This document shows, in pieces, positions 58,420 through 64,000 of a stretch of DNA of 64,000 nt. The notes under the pieces were generated by a model. It was not told the origin of the DNA, did no database searches, and saw only the letters and a list, made by a program, of their open reading frames with translations. Source of the stretch: a virus; IMG/VR virus record IMGVR_UViG_3300042289_000986, positions 1 to 64,000 of that record. One strand, 5' to 3'. How positions within the stretch are numbered: the stretch's first letter is position 1; each line of letters begins with the position of its first letter. A program made the translations under genes and the position numbers.

Positions 58420-58578
58420 ATGAAAAAAATTTCCTTTAAAGAATATCTTTTGGAAAAGAAGAAAAGAAAAAAGAAATATAAGAGTAAAAAAAGGGGAACC
58501 TATATGGTTGGACCAATTGGCTTTTATCATACTTTTCCATCGGAAACCAATGCAGGAGATGGGTCAGGAGTAAATTAA
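58420..58578 (+). CDS. Very basic leader protein, putative internal head peptide
   Basis: 52 residues. MKKISFKEYLLEKKKRKKKY: first 12 residues resemble a capsid-targeting leader (..FKEYLLE), next 14 are almost all Lys/Arg. GTYMVGPIGFYHTFPSETNA follows. A GGTAAATATAAAA late-like box lies upstream. A DNA-binding internal virion peptide is the likely role (inference). Confidence 0.5.
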   Translation: MKKISFKEYLLEKKKRKKKYKSKKRGTYMVGPIGFYHTFPSETNAGDGSGVN

Positions 58579-58581
58579 TAT

Positions 58582-59052
58582 ATGAGAAACAAAGATGCAA
58601 TGTTATTGGAAACCTGTTACAACAAGGTCAAAGGATTGGTCAAAGAAGGAGTTGAAGACATGGAATTTATTTCTCCTGTTGATGTCGATTATATCGATAC
58701 CGATAGCCAAGAAGTAAAAGATCTTTCCCATCTCAATGTTCAAAATGACAGCATTGTGATTGACAAAAAAAATGATGAAGTAACCATCAAATACAAGATT
58801 GAAATAGAATACCGCAAATACGGCATTAAGAATATGTATGCCTATGGTTTTAAACTCTTGCCTTTCAAGTTCACGGTAATGGACGAAGAGTTCGAAGAAA
58901 AGGTAATCAAAGAAATGCCTGAAACAGATTTATCAGATGCCCAATTTGAAACATCACATCTGGAAGGTAAACAATTTTATCCCACAAGTATAAAACTTTT
59001 CGTGGATAAAGATTTGAATATCGTTCCAGAAAAGTGTATTGTAGAATTTTAA
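58582..59052 (+). CDS. Leader protein
   Basis: 156 residues. Leader MRNKDAMLLETCYNKVKGLV. Then an acidic beta-rich domain (SPVDVDYIDTDSQEVKDLSH, VTIKYKIEIEYRKYGIKNMY). No family recognised. Starts 3 bases after the upstream stop. Confidence 0.55.
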   Translation: MRNKDAMLLETCYNKVKGLVKEGVEDMEFISPVDVDYIDTDSQEVKDLSHLNVQNDSIVIDKKNDEVTIKYKIEIEYRKYGIKNMYAYGFKLLPFKFTVMDEEFEEKVIKEMPETDLSDAQFETSHLEGKQFYPTSIKLFVDKDLNIVPEKCIVEF

Positions 59053-59080
59053 TTGACAATTTCTGAATCCATAGTAAAGT
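59053..59080 (+). promoter_or_regulatory. Sigma70-type promoter
   Basis: TTGACA (59053-59058), 16 bp, TAAAGT (59075-59080), 6 bases before the ATG at 59087: a leaderless start. Confidence 0.6.
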
Positions 59081-59086
59081 ATGGAC

Positions 59087-59422
59087 ATGAACATTTTTTC
59101 CAAAATCTATAACAAATTCAAATGTGCTTCCGATAAAACTTTGATCGAAGCCGATTACTATAATGGTTCAGAAAATGATATCGAAAATATTTTGTTGGAA
59201 CTGAGAAAATTAGTCAATCCCAGTATTTGTCCTTGCAAGGTTGGTGCTGTCCGTGACCGTATCAACTTTTTGATTTCCGAAGGTTTACAAATTGCCAACT
59301 TTTATGATGCTCAACCTGTGAGTAACAAGGTCGATGAAGAAGAATTGGAAGAGTTCTTCAATAAAAAAATCAAAACAAAAAAACCAACCAAGAAAAAATC
59401 CAATGGCAGGAAAGGGCGATAA
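59087..59422 (+). CDS. Hypothetical protein with basic C-tail
   Basis: Start at 59087 preferred (59081 abuts the -10 box). 111 residues. ADYYNGSENDIENILLELRK, CPCKVGAVRDRINFLISEGL, then a Lys-rich tail (KKIKTKKPTKKKSNGRKGR). Overlaps the next gene by 20 bases. Confidence 0.5.
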   Translation: MNIFSKIYNKFKCASDKTLIEADYYNGSENDIENILLELRKLVNPSICPCKVGAVRDRINFLISEGLQIANFYDAQPVSNKVDEEELEEFFNKKIKTKKPTKKKSNGRKGR

Positions 59423-59552
59423 ACCTCGTAATTGTTTTTCCAATCAATTCAAAAGTAATTTTGATTTGATTGTTTGGAAAAAGAAAAAAACAAAAAAATC
59501 AGTGAGTAAAGAAAGTTCTAAAACTCTCAAGAGACAAACTATCGTCTATTAG
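59403..59552 (+). CDS. MAGKGDKPR-type small phage protein
   Basis: 49 residues from ATG 59403. MAGKGDKPRNCFSNQFKSNF...IVWKKKK, of the G(K/R)GDKPRP-type small phage proteins. Ends inside the convergent nucleotidyltransferase gene (54-base overlap). Function unknown. Confidence 0.55.
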   Translation: MAGKGDKPRNCFSNQFKSNFDLIVWKKKKTKKSVSKESSKTLKRQTIVY

Positions 59553-60185
59553 TTTTGCTTTGTAGTCAAAAATTTTCCCCAAATAACCGGAGTTTCTCAG
59601 TACCTTAAAAGCTAAATTTCCAACTGAATATTCTCCTTCTTTTTGAAGTCCGTCTACTCTCATTTTTTTAATTTCTTTTTTGAGACTTTCAACATCATCC
59701 AAACTTCTTTTTTGGGTAACAACCAAATCTATTTTTTGTTTGAACTTATCAGCTTTTTTAATGACATCAGGGTCTTTAACTGTGCGAGTTACTTTGGTAG
59801 GTTGAATAACCCAATTGTCTTTGAGCAAATCATAAATTCCTTTACCCTTTAATTTGGTTTCTTTGTCTTTCATGTTAACTTCGACTTTGTAACCTTTGAT
59901 AAAAATGTTATGTTCTTTATTGAAAAGTTTTGATTTCAATTCCAAATATTCTTCCACAGGCTCGTCACAAATTTTTTCTTTTACATCAATGATAATATGC
60001 AAATCAACATCACTGGTTGGTGTCCATTTGTAGGTGGCCAAAGATCCTGTAAAATAAATGTCTTTAATTTCCACCATATCTTCCAAGTCTTTTGTTACCC
60101 AATCAGCAATTTCCAAAAGTTTTCTTTTTATTGATGGAATTATTTTTTCGTTTTTGGTCCAGATTAAATCGTTTAAAGAATTCAT
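59499..60185 (-). CDS. Nucleotidyltransferase-domain protein (pol-beta superfamily)
   Basis: 228 residues. IKDIYFTGSLATYKWTPTSD and VDLHIIIDV (about 42-70): GS and D-x-D (SDVDLH) of the nucleotidyltransferase fold; a third Asp/Glu is not certain (VEVNM after YK). Rest helical. Phage proteins of this type are widespread; possible nucleotidylation of tRNA or protein. Substrate unknown. Confidence 0.7.
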   Translation of the reverse strand: MNSLNDLIWTKNEKIIPSIKRKLLEIADWVTKDLEDMVEIKDIYFTGSLATYKWTPTSDVDLHIIIDVKEKICDEPVEEYLELKSKLFNKEHNIFIKGYKVEVNMKDKETKLKGKGIYDLLKDNWVIQPTKVTRTVKDPDVIKKADKFKQKIDLVVTQKRSLDDVESLKKEIKKMRVDGLQKEGEYSVGNLAFKVLRNSGYLGKIFDYKAKLIDDSLSLESFRTFFTH

Positions 60186-60219
60186 TGATTATTTTAAAAT
60201 TGTGTGTATATTTATTTAC

Positions 60220-60351
60220 ATGACTGATCAAGAAAAAAAAGAACTTAAAAAACAAATGGATCTAGAAATCAAAGAAGGAATTAAAAAAATGTTAGCTGAA
60301 GCAGAGGTTATCAGAAAAAATTTACAAAAAGAAGGATCTGATAGTAAATAA
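60220..60351 (+). CDS. Small helical protein
   Basis: 43 residues from ATG 60220 (MTDQEKKELKKQMDLEIKEG). Continuous charged helix. AT-rich TATATTTATTTAC box upstream, possibly a late-type promoter. Function unknown. Confidence 0.4.
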   Translation: MTDQEKKELKKQMDLEIKEGIKKMLAEAEVIRKNLQKEGSDSK

Positions 60352-60376
60352 TTGTAAGTATAAAAAATAACACCAC

Positions 60377-60589
60377 ATGTTGTTAACAAAATATATAGCA
60401 TTTTCTACTTTTGTTGTCGGGTTTGCCAGTTTGGTTGTTGAAAAAGTAACCGAAGGACAATCATTATGGTGGCCGTTTGTTCTCTTGAGTGGAAGTGTTT
60501 TGTTTATGTTGTTTATCTATCATTTTTTCATTTACTGTGCATGTAATGCTGCGGAACGATTCAATCTTATAGAAAAAAAGAATGATTAA
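60377..60589 (+). CDS. Two-pass membrane protein
   Basis: 70 residues. Membrane segments at about 6-22 (YIAFSTFVVGFASLVVE) and 31-52 (WPFVLLSGSVLFMLFIYHFF). Co-linear with the next gene (8-base overlap). Function unknown. Confidence 0.5.
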   Translation: MLLTKYIAFSTFVVGFASLVVEKVTEGQSLWWPFVLLSGSVLFMLFIYHFFIYCACNAAERFNLIEKKND

Positions 60590-60797
60590 ATTGGATGAGT
60601 ATGTTGTTCTAGAGAACAACATTTTTTATTTTGACTTGGAAGAATACAATCAAGCAAATTCAGATTTGCCGATTGATGAAACTGACAGTATTCGTTTTCA
60701 ATATGAAAACCAAAAATACATGGGTAAAGTTTTCAGTTGTGGTAGTTTGAAAAATAAAATTTTTACCATTCAAGTAATCAAAAAAATTGACAAATAA
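60582..60797 (+). CDS. Small beta protein
   Basis: 71 residues. YVVLENNIFYFDLEEYNQAN, QYENQKYMGKVFSCGSLKNK. Likely a small beta-barrel. Ends before the GMP-reductase-like gene. Function unknown. Confidence 0.5.
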   Translation: MIKLDEYVVLENNIFYFDLEEYNQANSDLPIDETDSIRFQYENQKYMGKVFSCGSLKNKIFTIQVIKKIDK

Positions 60798-60815
60798 GCG
60801 AATATATTATACAAT
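60787..60815 (+). promoter_or_regulatory. Sigma70-type promoter for guaC-like gene
   Basis: TTGACA (60787-60792), 17 bp, TACAAT (60810-60815), 8 bases before ATG 60824. Leaderless start predicted. Confidence 0.65.
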
Positions 60816-60823
60816 GTTTTTGT

Positions 60824-61765
60824 ATGTTGAAATATACCGCTCTTAATTATGATGATGTTTATTTGATTCCAAAATATTCTGAACTGGAATCGAGAAAACT
60901 TGCTGACACTTCAATTCAATTGGGTAATCATAAATTTAAATTACCAGTTGTTCCATCAAACATGAAGACAGTAATTCATGCTGACTGGTGTAAATGGTTG
61001 AGCGACAACGGTTACTTTTATATGATGCACCGTTTTGATTCGGTGACAGTTCCTTTTGTCAAAAAAGCAAACGAAGAAGGTTATAAATTTGTCAGTATCA
61101 GTACAGGCGTAAACCAAGACTCCGAAGATGAACTTGTTGAAATTCACAAGAATGGTTGGAGATTAGATTACATTACGATTGATGTTGCTCATGGACATCA
61201 TATCAAAGTTAAAAAAACGATTGATAAAATTCGTAATATTTTTCCCAATGTTTTTATTATTGCAGGAAACGTAACAACACCAAGTGGTGTCCGTTATTTG
61301 GAGGATGCTGGAGCAGATGCTACTCGCATTGGCATTGGACCTGGCAAGGCTTGCACGACAAAATTCCAAACAGGCTTTCATGTTCCCATGTTTACTGCGC
61401 TCATTGAATGTGCAAAGTTTGCTAATAAACCAATGTTTGGTGATGGTGGAATCAATCATTATGGAGATATTGCCAAGGCATTAGTTGCTGGTGCAGATTG
61501 GGTTATGGCAGGATCTATGTTTGCTGCCTGTGATGATTCCCCTGCATTGGTTGTGAATGGTAGAAAAGTTTATTATGGATCTGCCAGTGCTTACAACAAA
61601 GGACATGATAACCATATCGAAGGAACAATCTTGGATTTGGAGCCTCATAAATCTTTGGAAGAAAGATTGCGTGAAATGACCCAAGCACTCCAAAGCTCTA
61701 TCAGTTATGCGGGTGGAAAAGATTTGAGTTGTTTTAATCAAACTGAATATATTAGTATCAAATAA
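60824..61765 (+). CDS. guaC: GMP reductase/IMP dehydrogenase family enzyme
   Basis: 313 residues, the size of a GMP reductase (no CBS domains). Catalytic loop GIGPGKACTTKFQTGF (Cys about 174) matches the family GxGPGxxCTT; IAGNVTTPSGVRYLEDAGAD and FGDGGINHYGDIAKALVAGA are the phosphate-binding segments; DVAHGHH is intermediate between GMPR and IMPDH. GMP reductase turns GMP to IMP with NADPH. In a phage this would adjust purine pools; GMP reductase is preferred but IMPDH activity cannot be excluded. A sigma70-type promoter with a leaderless start suggests an early gene. Confidence 0.8.
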   Translation: MLKYTALNYDDVYLIPKYSELESRKLADTSIQLGNHKFKLPVVPSNMKTVIHADWCKWLSDNGYFYMMHRFDSVTVPFVKKANEEGYKFVSISTGVNQDSEDELVEIHKNGWRLDYITIDVAHGHHIKVKKTIDKIRNIFPNVFIIAGNVTTPSGVRYLEDAGADATRIGIGPGKACTTKFQTGFHVPMFTALIECAKFANKPMFGDGGINHYGDIAKALVAGADWVMAGSMFAACDDSPALVVNGRKVYYGSASAYNKGHDNHIEGTILDLEPHKSLEERLREMTQALQSSISYAGGKDLSCFNQTEYISIK

Positions 61766-61780
61766 TATAAGTATATGTGA

Positions 61781-63523
61781 ATGGCATATACTCTTTCTAA
61801 TGTTTTATCAACTGAACCGTTTAATTGTAATGTAGGTTATAACAATTCTTGGATTGAGGTAAAAAATGATGCAAATAGAGATTTGTTTGCACAAGCATCT
61901 TATATCACAAACTTTGATGATTTTACAGTAGCACTTTCTGCTGGAAATGTTGATATCGGTGCAGTCGAAATCAAAGATTGGAATTCAAATTTAAGAGCCG
62001 ATGTAACAACATCTGATGGATTAAACGCATTAAGAGTTTTATCCCAAGATTTAGAATCTTCTGTTGATGATATCACCATTGGTGATAAAAATGGAAATCT
62101 TGCATACGTTACCAATAGTGCATTAAATGTATTTGTAACCAATGGTATTAGTGCAGTTTCTCTTACAAATCAATTAACAGGTATTACTGTTTTAAATCCA
62201 ATTACAGCAGTTAATGCTAATATAACAAACACAGTAGCAATTAGTACAACTCAAACTTTACCTATTTCTGGTTCAGTTACTGTTTTAAATCCCGTTACAC
62301 AAGTTACTACATCCCAAGAACCTACTCAACTTGATGCCTTTGGAAGATTAAGAACATCTTCTCCCATGACTTTATTTGATTCAAGTCATAGATATAGAGA
62401 TAATAATTTATGGTCTACATTATCAGCAAATAATGGTTCGGTTTCATTCAACGAATTACAGGGATTAATGGAGTTAAATGTCACCAATACGTCAGGGGCT
62501 AGTGCAATAAGAGAAACAACAAAAGTGTTTTCCTATCAACCGGGTAAGTCATTGTTAGTCATGAACACCTTTGTCATGGCTCCTTCTACAAATAATTTAA
62601 GACAAAGAGTAGGTTATTTTGGACAAGATAATGGTATCTATTTTCAACTAGATGATGGTGTAATGAGCTTTGTTGAAAGAACTTTAGTTAACGGTTCTCC
62701 TTCTTCAGAAACTATAGTACCTAAATCAGCTTGGAATGGTGACAGATTAGATGGAACTGGACCTTCTGGATTTACTTTAGATATTACAAAAGCACAAATT
62801 TTGTGGATGGATATTGAATGGCTTGGTTTAGGAACGGTAAGAACTGGGTTTGTTATCGATGGTAAATTTATTGTTTGTCATTCATTTCACCATGCTAACA
62901 GAATTGCTTCAACTTATATTACTACAGCATCTTTGCCTCTGAGATATGAGATTGTTAATAAAGGAACTACAACAGGTGGTACTAAAACACTAAAACAAGT
63001 ATGTTCCACTGTAATATCAGAAGGTGGTTATGAATTGAGAGGTTTGCAACAGGCAGTATCTATTCCAATTAATGCAGCAAGAACCTTTGCGGCTACAAAT
63101 ACATATTATCCGATAATTTCAATTAAATTAAAAACAACTCCAGATAGACTCGATGCAATTATTATTTTAACGGCTTTATCAATTTTAGGAAAAGGAAATA
63201 ACATCAACTACAACTGGCAAGTAAAAGCAAGCGGAGATACATCAGGAGGAAGTTGGGTTGATGCTGGAGTTGATAGTGCAGTGCAATATAATATTACAGG
63301 AACAAGCTATGCGGGTGGAAGAATTTTAGCAAGTGGTTTCATAAATGCTTCTAATCAAGGTTCTCCGAATTTGGATATTCTTAAAGAAGCTTTGTTTAAA
63401 TTTCAATTAGAACGAAACAATTTAACGAAGACTCCTTTTGAATTAACTTTGGTTGCTGCATCAGATGCCACTAATAATGCTGGTATGTTTGCTTCAATGG
63501 ATTGGGAAGAGATTAGTAGATAA
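61781..63523 (+). CDS. Virion structural protein
   Basis: 580 residues. N-terminal Ala/Thr/Asn-rich beta stretch with repeated TVLNP(V/I)T phrases (ITVLNPITAVNANITNTVAI), then a central domain QEPTQLDAFGRLRTSSPMTL and SYQPGKSLLVMNTFVMAPST (about 180-270), GYFGQDNGIYFQLDDGVMSF, and a C-terminal sandwich. This central domain is known from phage virion proteins. The AT-rich ATATAAGTATA box upstream resembles a late-type promoter. Exact place in the particle unknown. Confidence 0.65.
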   Translation: MAYTLSNVLSTEPFNCNVGYNNSWIEVKNDANRDLFAQASYITNFDDFTVALSAGNVDIGAVEIKDWNSNLRADVTTSDGLNALRVLSQDLESSVDDITIGDKNGNLAYVTNSALNVFVTNGISAVSLTNQLTGITVLNPITAVNANITNTVAISTTQTLPISGSVTVLNPVTQVTTSQEPTQLDAFGRLRTSSPMTLFDSSHRYRDNNLWSTLSANNGSVSFNELQGLMELNVTNTSGASAIRETTKVFSYQPGKSLLVMNTFVMAPSTNNLRQRVGYFGQDNGIYFQLDDGVMSFVERTLVNGSPSSETIVPKSAWNGDRLDGTGPSGFTLDITKAQILWMDIEWLGLGTVRTGFVIDGKFIVCHSFHHANRIASTYITTASLPLRYEIVNKGTTTGGTKTLKQVCSTVISEGGYELRGLQQAVSIPINAARTFAATNTYYPIISIKLKTTPDRLDAIIILTALSILGKGNNINYNWQVKASGDTSGGSWVDAGVDSAVQYNITGTSYAGGRILASGFINASNQGSPNLDILKEALFKFQLERNNLTKTPFELTLVAASDATNNAGMFASMDWEEISR

Positions 63524-63534
63524 TTTACTTTTTT

Positions 63535-64000
63535 ATGATTCTCTGTTTATCAGATATTCATTTAGGAAGTCCAATATGTCAGGCAGAATTGACATTAAAA
63601 ATATTAGAAGATTGCGAGTACGATAAACTTATAATTTGTGGTGATCTTTTAGATTCTTATAACATTCATAGACTTTGTAAAAAACAATGGAAAGTTTTAT
63701 CTGCCTTGAGGAAAATATCCAAAACTAAAGAGTGCATTTTCATTAAAGGAAATCACGATAAAAGTTTGGAAACCGTAAGTGCTTTGCTTGGTTTTGATTT
63801 TAAATTGGAACACATTGAAAAGATTGGTGGTAAAAAGTTTTATTTTGTTCATGGGGATAAATGGGATTATATAATTCAATTAAGACCATTGTTAACTGAA
63901 ATCGCATCGGGAATTTATTATTTTTTACAAAAAATAGATAAGACCCAAAAGTTTACAAGAAAATTAAAAAAGAAAATTAAAACTTGGAGATCATCTGCTG
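63535..64000 (+). CDS. Metallophosphoesterase, 3' end outside window
   Basis: 155 residues visible, open to the window edge. Calcineurin-like metal motifs in order: MILCLSDIHLGSP (DxH), IICGDLLDS (GD), FIKGNHDKSL (GNHD), YFVHGDKWD (GHxx-type His). Similar to LpxH/UDP-diacylglucosamine hydrolase-like or general phosphodiesterases. Substrate unknown. Starts 12 bases after the upstream stop. Confidence 0.85.
   Translation, partial: MILCLSDIHLGSPICQAELTLKILEDCEYDKLIICGDLLDSYNIHRLCKKQWKVLSALRKISKTKECIFIKGNHDKSLETVSALLGFDFKLEHIEKIGGKKFYFVHGDKWDYIIQLRPLLTEIASGIYYFLQKIDKTQKFTRKLKKKIKTWRSSA

Overview
The window is part of the genome of a large tailed phage with a long contractile- or fibre-bearing virion. 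It carries long tail-fibre and adhesin genes, tail assembly chaperones, homologues of T4 rIIA and rIIB, a small set of tRNA genes, an HNH homing endonuclease, a Nudix hydrolase and a GMP-reductase-like enzyme, with no ribosomal or housekeeping genes. T4-type late promoters (TATAAATA) lie a few bases before several virion-type genes, while other genes have sigma70-type promoters (TTGACA/TATAAT-like). This suggests a distant relative of the T4 superfamily that borrows the host polymerase and redirects it late in infection. The host cannot be named. Shine-Dalgarno sequences are almost absent, so a host lineage with weak SD dependence is plausible (inference).

Layout. 1-24 kb: AT-rich virion block. 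It holds the end of a tail fibre with 51-bp repeats, a tail assembly chaperone, a 21-blade RCC1-like beta-propeller protein, a glycosyltransferase/methyltransferase/sulfotransferase trio, PKD-like and LamG-like structural proteins, two Cys-rich paralogues, a Dps-like protein, and on the minus strand a 1813-residue von Willebrand A adhesin with fibre genes. 24-36 kb: AT-rich block of unknown proteins. Many share a short N-terminal leader that resembles the capsid-targeting sequence of T4 internal head proteins. It also holds an orphan DNA methyltransferase, a duplicated gene pair and a tRNA-Leu. 36-38 kb: Thr-rich twin proteins and small genes.

38.6-56.4 kb: a visibly GC-richer accessory module of many small genes including rIIA/rIIB, a GP88-like protein, an SprT-like metalloprotease and an Api92-like protein. 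It is organised by a repeated control element: about 21 copies of a 17-29 bp (pseudo)palindrome, most of them 25-36 bp upstream of an A-tract plus a sigma70-type promoter. The -10 box of these promoters sits only 6-10 bases before the ATG, so the mRNAs should be leaderless or nearly so. Each gene or pair then ends in its own GC-rich terminator. The same cassette drives an RNA-only locus (49.6-50.3 kb) with three structured RNAs, an unusual tRNA and tRNA-Cys. A second operator type (two AACATGGTGT-like boxes 18 bp apart) occurs four times.

56.4-64 kb: AT-rich again, with a nuclease-like protein, an HNH endonuclease, a Nudix hydrolase, a very basic 52-residue leader protein, a nucleotidyltransferase, a GMP-reductase-like enzyme, a virion protein and the start of a metallophosphoesterase.

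The strongest candidates for something undescribed are the palindrome/leaderless cassette regulon, the RNA locus inside it, the shared N-terminal leader family, and the triple seven-bladed RCC1 virion protein.
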